The notes under the pieces were generated by a model. It saw only the letters and a list, made by a program, of their open reading frames with translations. It was not told where the DNA came from and did no database searches. A DNA stretch of 41,604 nucleotides, from assembly GCA_013151955.1 (NCBI GenBank), contig JAADHH010000014.1, positions 1,109 to 42,712 on the forward strand. Reading direction: 5' to 3'. Both the position numbers and the translations under genes were made by a program. This document shows positions 8,653 through 18,324 of the stretch, piece after piece; position 1 is the stretch's first letter, and the number at the start of each line of letters is the position of its first letter. This DNA comes from Chloroflexota bacterium (GTDB lineage: Bacteria > Chloroflexota > Anaerolineae > Ardenticatenales > JAADHH01).

Positions 8653-8768
8653 GAGCAATGAATTGCTCACCTGTTATCGTGAAACCCGTTTCAACGGGTT
8701 GCTGTCGTTCTCAAAATAGTGCGTTTCAACGCACTTTGCCGTATCAGGCGGCGAATTCATCCGTCGCC
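8653..8768. repeat. String of four small hairpins between rplF and rplR
   Basis: Four inverted repeats lie in a row: 8653-8668 (GAGCAAT/ATTGCTC), 8683-8700 (AACCCGTT-TC-AACGGGTT), 8718-8735 (AGTGCGTT-TC-AACGCACT) and 8747-8768 (GGCGGCG/CGTCGCC with one wobble pair). The two central ones share the core GTTTCAAC with different outer stems. The 188-bp spacer holds nothing else recognisable. Similar hairpins occur at 18,448-18,463 and 18,501-18,521. Confidence 0.75.
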
Positions 8769-8833
8769 TCGGAGGCAGGCTGAACAGGTACAAATCAGGA
8801 ATCGCTATTTAGAAATCGGAACAGGAGAATCTC

Positions 8834-9202
8834 ATGGGAAAGAAGCCTAGCCGTACAGCCCTTCGGCAACGCAGACATCGCCGTGTGCGAAAGAGATTGG
8901 CGGGCCGCCCCGACAGTCCGCGACTGAACGTGTTTCGCAGCTTACATCACATCTATGCACAGGTGATCAATGACGAGGAAGGGCACACCCTGGTATCGGC
9001 CTCCACGTTGGATAAGGATGTGCGGCAGGAAATCGGGGAACTGTCGCCGGTGGAACAAGCGCGAAAAGTGGGATTGGAAGTAGCCCGGCGTGCCAAGGCG
9101 CAAGGAATTGAGACCGTCGTCTTTGATCGCGGGGGATACAAGTATCATGGTCGTGTCAAAGCCCTTGCCGAAGGTGCCCGTAAGGGCGGGCTGCAGTTCT
9201 AA
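8834..9202 (+). CDS. rplR: 50S ribosomal protein L18
   Basis: The 122-residue product has [20 protein letters not shown] and ends with [20 protein letters not shown] and ARKGGLQF, diagnostic for L18. L18 carries 5S rRNA into the 50S subunit. Its ATG is preceded by ACAGGAGAA. Only 12 bases separate it from rpsE. Confidence 0.97.
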   Translation: MGKKPSRTALRQRRHRRVRKRLAGRPDSPRLNVFRSLHHIYAQVINDEEGHTLVSASTLDKDVRQEIGELSPVEQARKVGLEVARRAKAQGIETVVFDRGGYKYHGRVKALAEGARKGGLQF

Positions 9203-9214
9203 AGAGGAGGACAA

Positions 9215-9748
9215 ATGGCCAGACGTAATCAGCGTGAGCGGGAAGCCCCCGAATTTGAAGAGCGTATCATCAGCATAACCCGCACGGCGAAAGTGGTCAA
9301 AGGTGGCCGCCGGTTTGGCTTTCGGGTCGTCGTTGTCGTGGGAGATCGAAAGGGACGTGTGGGGCTTGGTATCGGCAAGGCACGTGAAGTAGCCGAGGCG
9401 ATTCGCAAAGGCATAGAAAAAGCGAAAAGAGAAATGGTGGAGGTTTCACTGGTCGGGAGCACGATTCCGCATTCCTTGCTGGCAACGTTTGGCGCGGCGA
9501 AGGTTTTGATGAAGCCGGCCTCACCCGGTACGGGAGTCATCGCTGGCGGGGGTGTGCGGGCCGTCGTGGAAGCGGCAGGAATTCGGGATATCCTTACGAA
9601 ATCTCTTGGAAGCAGCAATTCCCTGAACGTGGCTCAAGCCACTTTGCGCGGATTGGGCCAGTTGAAAAATAGCGAAGAGGAAGCTGCCCGCCGGGGGAAA
9701 CCGGTGCAAGATGTCTGCCCCATTTGGTGGAGGGATCATGTTGGCTGA
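9215..9748 (+). CDS. rpsE: 30S ribosomal protein S5
   Basis: The 177-residue product contains the double-stranded RNA-binding-like N-domain with [20 protein letters not shown] and [20 protein letters not shown], then the S5 C-domain with [20 protein letters not shown]5 affects decoding accuracy and mRNA unwinding. AGAGGAGG lies before the ATG. Its last codons overlap the rpmD start by 11 bp. Confidence 0.97.
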   Translation: MARRNQREREAPEFEERIISITRTAKVVKGGRRFGFRVVVVVGDRKGRVGLGIGKAREVAEAIRKGIEKAKREMVEVSLVGSTIPHSLLATFGAAKVLMKPASPGTGVIAGGGVRAVVEAAGIRDILTKSLGSSNSLNVAQATLRGLGQLKNSEEEAARRGKPVQDVCPIWWRDHVG

Positions 9749-9959
9749 GCAACAACGTGTACGGGTACAGTACTCCAAGAGCGCAATCGGCTATTCTCAA
9801 CGACAGAAGGCCACAGTTCGCGCCCTTGGCTTGAGGCGACTGGGCGATACGGTGGAACATACCCTGAATCCAGCGCTGGCGGGTATGATCCAGGCTGTTA
9901 AACATCTGGTGACCGTGGAATACCTGGATGAAGGAGCGGAAGAAAATGAAACTACATGA
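9738..9959 (+). CDS. rpmD: 50S ribosomal protein L30
   Basis: The 73-residue product reads [19 protein letters not shown] and [15 protein letters not shown], typical of L30. I chose ATG 9738, preceded by GGAGGG at 9729-9734, because the in-frame ATG at 9711 would add nine unconserved residues inside rpsE. The C-terminus ([12 protein letters not shown]) is slightly longer than the 60-residue norm and overlaps rplO by 14 bp. Confidence 0.93.
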   Translation: MLAEQQRVRVQYSKSAIGYSQRQKATVRALGLRRLGDTVEHTLNPALAGMIQAVKHLVTVEYLDEGAEENETT

Positions 9960-10413
9960 TTTGCGACCGGCTCCTGGGTCCGTAAAGCCACGCAAGCGCC
10001 GTGGCCGGGGAGACGCTTCTGGCCATGGTACGTATGCGGGCCGCGGCCGCAAGGGACAGGGCGCACGTAGCGGTGGCGGAAAGGGCCCCTACTTTGAAGG
10101 CGGCCAATTGCCACTGGTGCGCCGGATGCCGGTGAAGCGGGGTTTCACCAATATCTTTCGGGTGGAATACCAGCCGGTGAACGTGGGACGACTGGCCGCA
10201 TTGTTCGAGGCCGGCCAAGAAATCACCCTGGAAGCCCTACATAACCGTGGCGCCATTCGCAGCCTGCGCAAGCCGGTGAAGATATTGGGCAATGGAGATG
10301 TAGACGTGCCGCTGCGGGTCTCGGCGCATGCTTTTTCTGCCAGTGCGCGCGAAAAGATTGAAGCGGCCGGCGGAACCGTTGAAGTACTCCCATCAGGAGT
10401 AGGAAATGATTGA
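9946..10413 (+). CDS. rplO: 50S ribosomal protein L15
   Basis: The 155-residue product starts [20 protein letters not shown]. It has the glycine-rich [19 protein letters not shown] loop and the family motif [13 protein letters not shown]15 is a late 50S assembly protein. ATG 9946 gives the canonical MKLHDL start; an in-frame ATG at 9928 adds MKERKK. The stop overlaps the secY start by 8 bp. Confidence 0.95.
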   Translation: MKLHDLRPAPGSVKPRKRRGRGDASGHGTYAGRGRKGQGARSGGGKGPYFEGGQLPLVRRMPVKRGFTNIFRVEYQPVNVGRLAALFEAGQEITLEALHNRGAIRSLRKPVKILGNGDVDVPLRVSAHAFSASAREKIEAAGGTVEVLPSGVGND

Positions 10414-11701
10414 AGCGCTGCGTAATGCTTGGCGATTGCCTGATCTCAGGCGAAAAATCTTATTTACACTGGGCATCTTAGTCCTCTTCCGGCTGACCGC
10501 ACATGTGCCGGTGCCGGGAGTGGATCAGGCCGGGTTGAAGCAGGTCTTCGAGGCAAACCAACTGCTCGGTTTCCTGAACATGCTTTCCGGTGGTGCTATG
10601 CGCAACTTCTCTGTGGTGGCAATGGGTGTGTACCCCTATATCACAGCGTCCATTATCATGCAATTGGTCACGCCCCTGATCCCCCAACTCGAAGAATTGG
10701 CCAAAGAGGGGGAGCAGGGACAGCAAAAAATGAACCTGTACACCTACTGGATGACCATCCCTTTGGCTGCTTTGCAAGGCTTTGCCCAGGCCACCTTGCT
10801 GGCGCATCCGCTGGGAGGGGGGCCGCCTTTGCTCAAGCACTTCGGCTTGTTCACCGACCCAATCCCGACATTGGCCGTGGTGACCAGTCTGACGGCCGGC
10901 TCGATGTTCGCCATGTGGCTGGGCGAGTTGATTACAGATGAAGGTGTGGGCAACGGGATTTCGATCATCATCTTCGGGGGCATCGTGGCCGGCATTCCGC
11001 AGAACGTGGGGCAGCTAGTGGCGTCTGGTGGCCTGGCATTGATCGCACTCACCATCATTACCGTCGTCACGGTGGCGGCAATCGTCTTCATTCAGGAGGG
11101 AGAGCGTCGCGTACCGGTGCAATATGGCAAACGGGTGCGGGGCACGCGCGTTTATGGTGGACAGAGCAGCCATATCCCGTTACGTGTCAACTCGGCCGGC
11201 ATGATCCCGCTGATCTTTGCCCAATCGATCCTGATCTTGCCGGGCATTATGGCGCAATTTTTCATGACCTCCGGCAATACTTTCGTAGCCGATATTGCGG
11301 CGGGGGTGAACTCCGCCTTCAATACCGGTGGGCTCCTCTATTGGGGACTCTATTTTCTGATGGTCGTAGCCTTTACCTATTTCTATACCGACGTGATTTT
11401 CCGCCAGCAGAACTTGCCGGAGAATTTACAACGGCAGGGTGGGTTCATCCCCGGGATACGCCCGGGGCGGCGCACCGAAGACTATCTCAACGGTGTGCTG
11501 CAACGTGTGACCTTGGTGGGCGCGGTCTTCTTGGGGCTTGTGGCCATTTTGCCCTTCTTCGCGCGCCAAATTACCAACGTGCAGACGTTGTTGATTACCA
11601 GTGCGGGACTGCTCATTGTGGTTGGCGTCGTGGTTGATACGATGAAGCAGCTAGAAGCACAGTTGCTCATGCGTCACTATGAGGGTTTTATTCGACAATA
11701 G
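10406..11701 (+). CDS. secY: Protein translocase subunit SecY
   Basis: The 431-residue polytopic membrane protein has about ten hydrophobic segments. The first is near residues 17-35, followed by the plug region ([29 protein letters not shown], split by its loops). Conserved cytoplasmic motifs include [15 protein letters not shown] and [13 protein letters not shown]. SecY forms the channel of the general secretion pathway with SecE and SecG. Its 8-bp overlap with rplO indicates coupling, as in the usual spc operon. Confidence 0.97.
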   Translation: MIEALRNAWRLPDLRRKILFTLGILVLFRLTAHVPVPGVDQAGLKQVFEANQLLGFLNMLSGGAMRNFSVVAMGVYPYITASIIMQLVTPLIPQLEELAKEGEQGQQKMNLYTYWMTIPLAALQGFAQATLLAHPLGGGPPLLKHFGLFTDPIPTLAVVTSLTAGSMFAMWLGELITDEGVGNGISIIIFGGIVAGIPQNVGQLVASGGLALIALTIITVVTVAAIVFIQEGERRVPVQYGKRVRGTRVYGGQSSHIPLRVNSAGMIPLIFAQSILILPGIMAQFFMTSGNTFVADIAAGVNSAFNTGGLLYWGLYFLMVVAFTYFYTDVIFRQQNLPENLQRQGGFIPGIRPGRRTEDYLNGVLQRVTLVGAVFLGLVAILPFFARQITNVQTLLITSAGLLIVVGVVVDTMKQLEAQLLMRHYEGFIRQ

Positions 11702-11747
11702 GCACTTGCCTTGGTAGTAGCTACTCATGAAAGGGGAAATCGAAGCG

Positions 11748-12416
11748 ATGACACAGTCTGGTCAACCCACTTACTTGATTATGCTTGGTGCACCCGGCGC
11801 GGGCAAGGGTACACAAGCCCGGCTTATCGAAGAGAGCTTGGGAATCCCCCAGGTAGCCACCGGTGACCTCTTCCGTTACAATCTATCCAAAGAGACGGAA
11901 TTGGGCTTGCTGGCCAAATCCTACATGGAAAAAGGGGTCTTGGTGCCGGACGACGTAACGGTTCGGATGGTAGAAGACCGGCTTTCCCGACCCGATTGCG
12001 CAGCGGGCGCAATTTTGGACGGGTTTCCGCGAAACCTGGATCAGGCGGCTGCCCTGGACGAACTGCTGGCCAAATATAATCAAAAAGTGAGTCGCGCAAT
12101 CTATATCCGTGTGGAGCGCGAAGACCTGATCGCTCGTTTGACCGGCCGGCGCGTCTGCAAGTCGTGCCAGGCCGCCTTTCACGTGATTTTCAATCCGCCG
12201 GCGACGGAGGGCGTGTGCGACCAGTGTGACGGTGAGCTATACCAGCGGGCCGATGACAGCCGCGATACCGTGGAAAAGCGACTGGAGGTTTATTTCGAGC
12301 AGACGGCTCCGCTGATCGAGTTCTATAAAGACAAGGGCGTCTTGGTGGAGATTGATGGCGGCCTGCCCATCGACCAGGTCCAGGATGAAATCATTCGGGC
12401 GATACGCGAAAACTGA
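11748..12416 (+). CDS. adk: Adenylate kinase, zinc-containing LID
   Basis: The 222-residue product converts ATP + AMP to 2 ADP. The P-loop GAPGAGKGT is at residues 14-22, the AMP-site motif DGFPRN follows, and the LID carries CKSC and CDQC, four cysteines that form a structural zinc site. GRR and DDSRDTVEKRL supply LID arginines. ATG 11748 has GGGG about 11 bases upstream. ATG 11727, seven codons earlier, is possible but adds unconserved residues. secY-adk-map order is standard. Confidence 0.95.
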   Translation: MTQSGQPTYLIMLGAPGAGKGTQARLIEESLGIPQVATGDLFRYNLSKETELGLLAKSYMEKGVLVPDDVTVRMVEDRLSRPDCAAGAILDGFPRNLDQAAALDELLAKYNQKVSRAIYIRVEREDLIARLTGRRVCKSCQAAFHVIFNPPATEGVCDQCDGELYQRADDSRDTVEKRLEVYFEQTAPLIEFYKDKGVLVEIDGGLPIDQVQDEIIRAIREN

Positions 12417-12551
12417 GGCAGGCGCTTACGGCGGCAAGAAGTTGTCGATGTTTCTGTAGGACACAGACTTGTCAGTCAACCAGGGCTGGCCTCTTTGGTT
12501 CTGGCTCGGCCAGGTTGGGAGTTTGTTTTTGAAAATGGTCTGCTCGTACCG

Positions 12552-13298
12552 ATGATCATCATAAAATCGAAACGTGAAATCCGGCAAATGCGGGACGCCG
12601 GAAAACTTACCGCCGAAGCGTTGGCGATGTTGCGTACGCACATCGCGCCGGGCATCACCACAAGGGAACTGGACGAACTGGCTTTCCAATTCATTAGTAA
12701 GCATGGGGCGCGGCCATCTTTTAAGGGCTATCACGGGTTTCCCGCTTCGATCTGTGCGTCGGTCAATCACGAGATCGTGCATGGCATACCCGGGTCGCGT
12801 GTGTTAAAGCCCGGGGATGTCATCAGTGTCGACCTGGGTGTGATTTACAAAGGGTTTCAAGGCGACTCGGCCTTTACCGTAGGCGTTGGTGAGGTTTCGC
12901 CCGATGTCCAATCCTTGATCGAGGCGACCGAGGCGGCGTTGTATGCCGGCATTGAAAAAGCCCGGCCGGGGAATCGTCTGGGCGACGTATCTGCGGCCAT
13001 CGAAGAAGTCGCCGCATCCAGGAACTATGCAGTGGTGCGAGAATATGTGGGCCACGGGATTGGCCGGCAAATGCACGAAGATCCGCCGATTCCCAATTTT
13101 GGTGAGCCGGGGCAAGGCCCGCTGCTTCGTACAGGCATGACCATGGCGTTGGAACCGATGATCAATATGGGTGACTGGCAGACCAAAGTCATGGACGACC
13201 ATTGGACCGTTGTTACACAGGATGGCAGCATATCTGCGCACTTTGAACACACCATAGCCATAACATCGAACGGGCCAGAGATTTTGACGCGATTATGA
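12552..13298 (+). CDS. map: Type I methionine aminopeptidase
   Basis: The 248-residue enzyme removes the initiator methionine from nascent proteins. All expected metal ligands are visible: D94, D105, H168, E201 and E232, with the substrate histidine H77 in [14 protein letters not shown] 12552 gives [17 protein letters not shown], the usual start. An in-frame start at 12495 would add 19 unconserved residues. The gene lies between adk and rpmJ, with no infA after it. Confidence 0.96.
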   Translation: MIIIKSKREIRQMRDAGKLTAEALAMLRTHIAPGITTRELDELAFQFISKHGARPSFKGYHGFPASICASVNHEIVHGIPGSRVLKPGDVISVDLGVIYKGFQGDSAFTVGVGEVSPDVQSLIEATEAALYAGIEKARPGNRLGDVSAAIEEVAASRNYAVVREYVGHGIGRQMHEDPPIPNFGEPGQGPLLRTGMTMALEPMINMGDWQTKVMDDHWTVVTQDGSISAHFEHTIAITSNGPEILTRL

Positions 13299-13338
13299 AG
13301 TGGGTCACCTACCAAGGCACCCGATAGGAGTGAGACAA

Positions 13339-13452
13339 ATGAAAGTAAGAGCATCGGTTAAGAAAATGTGCGATTCGTGCAAGATCGTGCGACGACGTGG
13401 GGTTGTTCGCGTGATCTGCAAGAATCCCAAGCATAAGCAACGGCAAGGCTGA
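13339..13452 (+). CDS. rpmJ: 50S ribosomal protein L36
   Basis: This 37-residue protein, [20 protein letters not shown] at its start, is the zinc (C+) form of L36 with ligands C11, C14, C27 and H32. It is the smallest protein of the 50S subunit. TAGGAG lies upstream of the ATG. The 40-bp gap between map and rpmJ leaves no room for infA. Confidence 0.96.
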   Translation: MKVRASVKKMCDSCKIVRRRGVVRVICKNPKHKQRQG

Positions 13453-13480
13453 CAGCTAACGATATCCGGGGAGGACGAGT

Positions 13481-13864
13481 ATGGCACGTATAGCAGGGGT
13501 TGATTTGCCTCGTAATAAGCGGGTGGAGGTCGCTCTTACCTACATCTATGGCATAGGTCGCCAGACGAGCCGGGAATTGCTGGGTAAGGCGCAAGTGAAC
13601 CCAGACACGCGAGTGAAAGACCTTGCAGAAGCCGAAGTTACCCGTTTGCGCATGATCATCGATCAGGACTACAAAGTCGAAGGTGACTTGCGACGCGAGG
13701 TGAGCATGAACATCAAGCGCTTGCAGGAGATCAATTGTTACCGTGGATTGCGACATCGCCGGAACTTACCTGTGCGTGGACAGCGTACACGCACCAATGC
13801 CAGACAAAAGCGAGGGACGCGACGGACAGTTGCCGGACGCCGTCAATCGCGCGTTAAGAAATAA
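13481..13864 (+). CDS. rpsM: 30S ribosomal protein S13
   Basis: The 127-residue product starts [19 protein letters not shown] with the helix-two-turn-helix [14 protein letters not shown]. It ends in the basic tail with the signature [21 protein letters not shown]13 contacts P-site tRNA and bridges to the 50S. GGGGAGGACG precedes the ATG. It begins the alpha-operon part of the cluster together with rpmJ. Confidence 0.97.
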   Translation: MARIAGVDLPRNKRVEVALTYIYGIGRQTSRELLGKAQVNPDTRVKDLAEAEVTRLRMIIDQDYKVEGDLRREVSMNIKRLQEINCYRGLRHRRNLPVRGQRTRTNARQKRGTRRTVAGRRQSRVKK

Positions 13865-13875
13865 GCGAGGGAACT

Positions 13876-14277
13876 GTGGCACGAGACAAAGGACGATCGA
13901 GGAGGAGCGGGGGGCGACGTGAGCGCAAAAACGTTCCGATTGGACAGGCGCACATTCATTCCAACTTCAACAACACCATCATAACCATCACAGACCTGCA
14001 AGGGAACACTGTGGCGTGGGCCAGTGCCGGTGTGGCCGGATTCAAGGGGTCGCGCAAGAGTACGCCTTATGCTGCCCAAATGGCGGCAACAACGGCCGCT
14101 CGCAAAAGCCAAGATCACGGCATGAGAGAAGTCGAGGTCTTCGTGAAAGGGCCTGGACCCGGCCGGGAAGCGGCCATTCGCTCTCTGCAGGGTGCCGGCC
14201 TGAAAGTCCGATCCATCACGGACGTGACGCCGATACCCCACAATGGATGTCGGCCCCGAAAAAAGCGCCGGGTGTAG
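13876..14277 (+). CDS. rpsK: 30S ribosomal protein S11
   Basis: The 133-residue product has [19 protein letters not shown], the platform motif [17 protein letters not shown] and the end [18 protein letters not shown]11 forms the platform of the 30S near the E site. GTG 13876 is the start, with AGCGAGGGA upstream, 11 bp after rpsM. Confidence 0.97.
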   Translation: MARDKGRSRRSGGRRERKNVPIGQAHIHSNFNNTIITITDLQGNTVAWASAGVAGFKGSRKSTPYAAQMAATTAARKSQDHGMREVEVFVKGPGPGREAAIRSLQGAGLKVRSITDVTPIPHNGCRPRKKRRV

Positions 14278-14310
14278 TTCGTATGCAACCGTTCAGCGTC
14301 TCCTGAATCT

Positions 14311-14376
14311 GCCACGGATTGCACGGATTAACACGGAAAAAACAAGAAATTCGTGAAAATCTGTGTGATCCGTAGC
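14311..14376. repeat. Imperfect palindromic repeat (GCCACGGATT family) before rpsD
   Basis: The block starts GCCACGGATTGCACGGATT and ends AATCTGTGTGATCCGTAGC, which are imperfect reverse complements around an A-rich centre. A second copy of the family is at 22,698-22,728 plus 22,853-22,877, where a MITE-like element splits it. It occupies part of the 227-bp rpsK-rpsD spacer, in which I see no gene. Confidence 0.65.
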
Positions 14377-14504
14377 AAGACAGAGAATGAAGCGGGTGTT
14401 TCCGGGGTAGTCGCTGAACGCTTACGTTCGTATCATCAGTTGCACGCCTCCGGTCATCGAAAACCGGTGGTTGCTACATCAAGCAAGTTGAGGGAGAGGT
14501 AGTT

Positions 14505-15140
14505 ATGGCCAGATATACAAAGGCAGTATGCAAACTATGCCGCCGAGAAGGCGAGAAGCTTTTTCTAAAAGGCGAACGATGTTTTAGTCCGAAGTGTGCC
14601 CTGGAAAAACGGGCTTATGCCCCTGGAATGCACGGCAACAAACAAAGATTCAGGCGCAAGCAGTCGGACTACTCCTTGCAGCTTCGGGAAAAGCAAAAGG
14701 CGCGGCGCATCTATGGCGTGTTCGAGCGACAATTCAGACGGTACTATCGTCAGGCCTTGCGCCGGCCGGGGCAGACGGGCCAGGTGCTCCTGCAGATTCT
14801 GGAGCGACGGCTGGACAACGTCGTCTATCGCATGGGATTCGCCGAATCGCGGGCCCAGGCGCGACAGTTGGTGTTGCACGGGCACTTCGATGTGAACGGT
14901 CGCAAGACAAACATCCCCTCATTCCTGGTGAAATCGGGGGATCAAGTTGCTGTACGTGAGAGAAGTCGCAAAATGGAATTCTTCCAGACGCAGAAAGAGC
15001 AATTGGAGCAAAAGCGTTTGCCCGGTTGGTTGTCTACGGACCACGAAAACATGGCCGGACAAGTGCTCACTTTGCCTGAACGTGGCGACATTGACATTTC
15101 ACTCAACGAACAGCTTATTGTGGAATATTACTCACGATAG
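14505..15140 (+). CDS. rpsD: 30S ribosomal protein S4
   Basis: The 211-residue product has a zinc-binding N-terminus (C9, C12, C26, C31), the central [19 protein letters not shown] helix and an S4 RNA-binding domain with [20 protein letters not shown] and [19 protein letters not shown]4 nucleates 30S assembly and affects accuracy. GAGGGAGAGG lies upstream of ATG 14505. In many bacteria S4 represses its operon; nothing here tests that. Confidence 0.97.
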   Translation: MARYTKAVCKLCRREGEKLFLKGERCFSPKCALEKRAYAPGMHGNKQRFRRKQSDYSLQLREKQKARRIYGVFERQFRRYYRQALRRPGQTGQVLLQILERRLDNVVYRMGFAESRAQARQLVLHGHFDVNGRKTNIPSFLVKSGDQVAVRERSRKMEFFQTQKEQLEQKRLPGWLSTDHENMAGQVLTLPERGDIDISLNEQLIVEYYSR

Positions 15141-15224
15141 TAATTGCCGGTTCCAGCAGTCGGTTGGCGTGCGTTGCCGGCTGATGCTCGACCTGGATAC
15201 GTGTTTGACGTAGGAGGGGGCCTC

Positions 15225-16235
15225 TTGCTAGAAATCGTATATCCTAAAGTAAACCGGGACGTTATCACGCGGGACTATGGTCGTTTCGTAATTGGGCCGT
15301 TGGAGCCTGGGTACGGAGTCACCGTAGGAAATGCCCTCCGGAGAGTTTTGATTTCCTCATTACAGGGGGCGGCTATTACCTCGGTCCGCATCATGGGCAT
15401 TCACCATGAATTCTCCCCAATTCCAGGGGTGAAGGAAGACACGGTTCAACTCTTGTTGAATCTAAAACAGGTGCGTTTGCTCTTGCACGCGGAAGATGAG
15501 GTACGGGTACGGCTGGAAGCAAGTGGTGAAGGCGTGGTTACAGCGGCCGACATCATTTGTCCAAGCGAAGTTGAGATCATCAATCCGGAAATACCCTTGT
15601 TGACCTTGGACTCTTCCGACTCGGAAATCGAGTTGGAGATGACCGTGGATCATGGTCGGGGGTATTCTCCTGCTGATGATCGCGGTCCCCTGCCCATCGA
15701 CGAGATTCCGGTAGATGCCATCTTTAGCCCTATACGGAAGGTCCGCTATTCTGTGGAACAGACTCGCGTGGAACAGATGACCGACTTCGACCGCCTGACC
15801 TTGGAAGTGTGGACCGATGGCACTGTCTCGCCGGACAAGGCTGTCACCCAGGCAGCAGAAATCCTGGTCAAGCATTTCCAGATCGTCACCTCTCTGGGCA
15901 AAGTGAAGGAGCCTTCAGAAACGGCGGAGACTCTGGACCAAGGCTCCGAGCAGGCGATTGAACCGGCCGTGTACAATATGCCAATAGAAGAATTGGGCCT
16001 GACTGTGCGGGCTTTCAATTGTCTCAAGCGTGCCGGCATTACGGAAGTGGGTGAAATAATCGAGCGGCTGCGGAGAAGCCGGGATGAAATGTTAGCCATC
16101 CGAAACTTCGGCGAGAAATCCTTGGAAGAGTTGGTAGAAAAGCTGGAAGAAAAAGGACTCTACTACCTGCTCGAACCAGTAGACGACGTTGTCGAAGATG
16201 AGGATGAGCTTTTAGAGGAGATTGAGGCTGTATGA
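15225..16235 (+). CDS. rpoA: DNA-directed RNA polymerase subunit alpha
   Basis: The 336-residue product has the alpha N-terminal domain with RFVIGPLEPGYGVTVGNALR (dimerisation and assembly) and the C-terminal helix-hairpin-helix domain with LTVRAFNCLKRAGI and IRNFGEKSLEEL, which contacts UP elements and activators. The tail is very acidic (about 20 residues rich in D and E). TTG 15225 is preferred because GGAGGGGG lies at 15213-15220. The frame is open further up to 15144, but those residues are unconserved. The stop overlaps rplQ by 4 bp. Confidence 0.94.
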   Translation: MLEIVYPKVNRDVITRDYGRFVIGPLEPGYGVTVGNALRRVLISSLQGAAITSVRIMGIHHEFSPIPGVKEDTVQLLLNLKQVRLLLHAEDEVRVRLEASGEGVVTAADIICPSEVEIINPEIPLLTLDSSDSEIELEMTVDHGRGYSPADDRGPLPIDEIPVDAIFSPIRKVRYSVEQTRVEQMTDFDRLTLEVWTDGTVSPDKAVTQAAEILVKHFQIVTSLGKVKEPSETAETLDQGSEQAIEPAVYNMPIEELGLTVRAFNCLKRAGITEVGEIIERLRRSRDEMLAIRNFGEKSLEELVEKLEEKGLYYLLEPVDDVVEDEDELLEEIEAV

Positions 16236-16603
16236 GACATCGTGTAGCAGGCCGTAGGCTCAATCGCTCGATGGGAAATCGCAAAGCATTGTTCCGTAAT
16301 CTCATCATCGCGCTACTTGAGCACGAACGAATAGAGACCACGGAAGCACGCGCGCGTGCCATTCGTGCTGATGTGGAAAAACTGATCACGTTGGCAAAAC
16401 GTGCCCAGGAAGACGAAAGCTATGCTGTGCATGCGCGCCGGCTGGCCTTTCGTAAGGTTCAAGACAAGCGTCTGGTTTCTAAGCTGTTCGATGAGCTGGC
16501 AGATGATTATGCTGACCGCCCGGGGGGCTATACCCGCATGGTGAAACTCGGCTTCCGAAAAGGAGATGCCGCGCCCATGGTGATCCTGGAGTTGGTCAGC
16601 TAG
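16232..16603 (+). CDS. rplQ: 50S ribosomal protein L17
   Basis: The 123-residue product begins MRHRVAGRRLNRSMGNRKAL, diagnostic for L17, with RIETTEARARAIRADVEKLI and the end GYTRMVKLGFRKGDAAPMVI. L17 is at the tunnel exit rim. ATGA overlap with rpoA implies coupled translation. Confidence 0.97.
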   Translation: MRHRVAGRRLNRSMGNRKALFRNLIIALLEHERIETTEARARAIRADVEKLITLAKRAQEDESYAVHARRLAFRKVQDKRLVSKLFDELADDYADRPGGYTRMVKLGFRKGDAAPMVILELVS

Positions 16604-16626
16604 ACCGCGCTCATTTGTTGCGGCAC

Positions 16627-17361
16627 ATGCCAAAGTACAAAGCGATTGTAGAGTACGACGGCACAGAATTCTGTGGGTTCCAAAGACAGACAACCGAGCG
16701 TACCGTCCAGGGAGAATTGGAGGCCGCCCTGCACGATTTGGCCGGCACGCCCATTTTGCTGGCCGGGGCCGGCCGCACGGACAGCGGAGTTCATGCGGCG
16801 GGACAGGTAATCGCTTTTTCATTGCCGTGGTCCCATTCGCCAAACGACCTGTTGCAAGCGGTGAATGCGCGCTTGGCATGGGATGTCAGCCTGGTAAGGG
16901 TAGAACCTGTGCCGGCAGAATTCCACCCGCGTTACGACGCGGTGCGCCGTCACTACCGGTACCGCATATTGAATCGCGTGGTGCGCTCGCCGTTGCAGCG
17001 ACGTTTTGCCTTGCACGTGCGAGAGCCGTTGGATGTGGGGGCAATGAATCGGGCCGCGCAGGCCTTGCTTGGCGAGCATGATTTCATTGCCTTTGGCCGG
17101 CCGCCACAGGGCACGAACAGTGTGCGCCATGTATTCCGCGCCACGTGCCGGCGGCAGGACGAGATCGTGACCTTCGATGTCGAGGCGAATGCCTTTCTTT
17201 ATCGAATGGTGCGCAGGATGGTGGGGACGCTTTTGCAAGTTGGCCGGGGAGAGATTTCGGCACAACAGCTCGCGCCGCTTCTGGGCGGCACCCCGCGAGG
17301 AACGGCGGGGCCAACAGTTTCCCCTTGCGGGTTGTGCCTGATGGCTGTATACTACGATTGA
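16627..17361 (+). CDS. truA: tRNA pseudouridine(38-40) synthase TruA
   Basis: The 244-residue enzyme isomerises uridines 38-40 of the anticodon arm. The catalytic aspartate is D52 in [15 protein letters not shown], and the [14 protein letters not shown] segment is conserved. ATG 16627 is chosen; two TTG codons at 16615 and 16618 are in frame but no clear Shine-Dalgarno decides. truA after rplQ is a common neighbour order. Its 3' end contains a promoter for rplM. Confidence 0.94.
   Translation: MPKYKAIVEYDGTEFCGFQRQTTERTVQGELEAALHDLAGTPILLAGAGRTDSGVHAAGQVIAFSLPWSHSPNDLLQAVNARLAWDVSLVRVEPVPAEFHPRYDAVRRHYRYRILNRVVRSPLQRRFALHVREPLDVGAMNRAAQALLGEHDFIAFGRPPQGTNSVRHVFRATCRRQDEIVTFDVEANAFLYRMVRRMVGTLLQVGRGEISAQQLAPLLGGTPRGTAGPTVSPCGLCLMAVYYD
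17325..17353 (+). promoter_or_regulatory. Promoter for rplM-rpsI inside the end of truA
   Basis: TTGCGG (17325-17330) and TATACT (17348-17353) are exactly 17 bases apart. Transcription would start near 17360, just at the truA stop and about 30 bases before the rplM GTG. This would let rplM-rpsI be made independently of the long upstream operon. Confidence 0.6.
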
Positions 17362-17389
17362 TCGTAAATGGGAACTTAGGAGAGATGCA

Positions 17390-17827
17390 GTGAAGACTTA
17401 TACCGTAATATCTGCTGATGAGGCCAAAGAGCAACAGGAATGGTACGTGGTGGATGCCACCGGCAAAACTCTGGGACGCCTGGCTTCACAGATTGCGCAC
17501 GTGCTTCGCGGAAAGCACAAACCGGTCTTTACGCCGCATATAGATACCGGAGACTATGTTGTGGTGGTAAACGCAGAAAAAGTGCGCGTGACAGGACGCA
17601 AAATGGATCAGAAAAAATATTACCGCCACTCTGGCTACGTAGGAGGATTACGTACCATCACGCTGCGCGATCAATTGGCGAAGCATCCTACACGCGTGAT
17701 TGAGTTGGCGGTTCGTGGAATGTTACCGCACAATCGTTTGGGTCGGCAGGTGATAAAAAAGCTAAAGGTCTACGCTGGTCCAGACCACCCTCACAAAGCG
17801 CAAGACCCCCAACCGCTGGATCTATAG
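17390..17827 (+). CDS. rplM: 50S ribosomal protein L13
   Basis: The 145-residue product has [40 protein letters not shown] and the signature [17 protein letters not shown]13 is an early 50S assembly protein. The start is GTG 17390, with AGGAGA about 7 bases upstream. It pairs with rpsI, as in almost all bacteria. Confidence 0.97.
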   Translation: MKTYTVISADEAKEQQEWYVVDATGKTLGRLASQIAHVLRGKHKPVFTPHIDTGDYVVVVNAEKVRVTGRKMDQKKYYRHSGYVGGLRTITLRDQLAKHPTRVIELAVRGMLPHNRLGRQVIKKLKVYAGPDHPHKAQDPQPLDL

Positions 17828-17838
17828 AGGAGGCAACC

Positions 17839-18237
17839 TTGGTTTCAGAACGTTATTTCTATGCCGTTGGTCGTCGAAAGACTTCTTCTGCTCAGGTGCG
17901 TTTGTATTCGGAGGGGGAGGGGAGTATCATCATAAATGGTCGTCCCTTCGAGGAGTATTTCACCCGGGCGGCTGATCTTTTGCGTGTGCAGGAACCGCTT
18001 GAGGCGACTCGTATGCAAGATGCCCTCAATATTACTGTGCTGGTCAAGGGTGGAGGCCCCACGGGGCAGTCCGGTGCCGTACGGCACGCTATCTCCCGAG
18101 CGCTGGTCAAGCTGGATGAGACATTGCGACCGGTCTTGCGCCGGGGCGGGTTCCTTACCCGTGACGCACGAATGAAGGAACGCAAGAAGCCCGGCTTGGT
18201 CAAGGCACGCCGCGCCAAACAATACACCAAACGGTAG
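17839..18237 (+). CDS. rpsI: 30S ribosomal protein S9
   Basis: The 132-residue product contains YFYAVGRRKTSSAQVRLY, the conserved VKGGGPTGQSGAVRHAISRA and the tail KARRAKQYTKR, whose last arginine contacts P-site tRNA. TTG 17839 is used, preceded by AGAGGAGG. It is the last gene of the ribosomal block; a large hairpin follows. Confidence 0.96.
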   Translation: MVSERYFYAVGRRKTSSAQVRLYSEGEGSIIINGRPFEEYFTRAADLLRVQEPLEATRMQDALNITVLVKGGGPTGQSGAVRHAISRALVKLDETLRPVLRRGGFLTRDARMKERKKPGLVKARRAKQYTKR

Positions 18238-18274
18238 TCTCTCCCTCGCTATGGGGGTTGCCACGGGCACCAGA

Positions 18275-18324
18275 CTCATGGATGGAGAACACCGGGAAAA
18301 TCCGTGTTTGCTTCCATCCATGAG
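18275..18324 (+). terminator. Long hairpin after rpsI
   Basis: Arms CTCATGGATGGA (18275-18286) and TCCATCCATGAG (18313-18324) pair perfectly over 12 bp. The loop contains a second stem, AACAC/GTGTT with GG/CC. It lies 37 bp past the rpsI stop, so it is a good candidate for the end of the ribosomal transcript, although no T-run follows. Confidence 0.5.
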
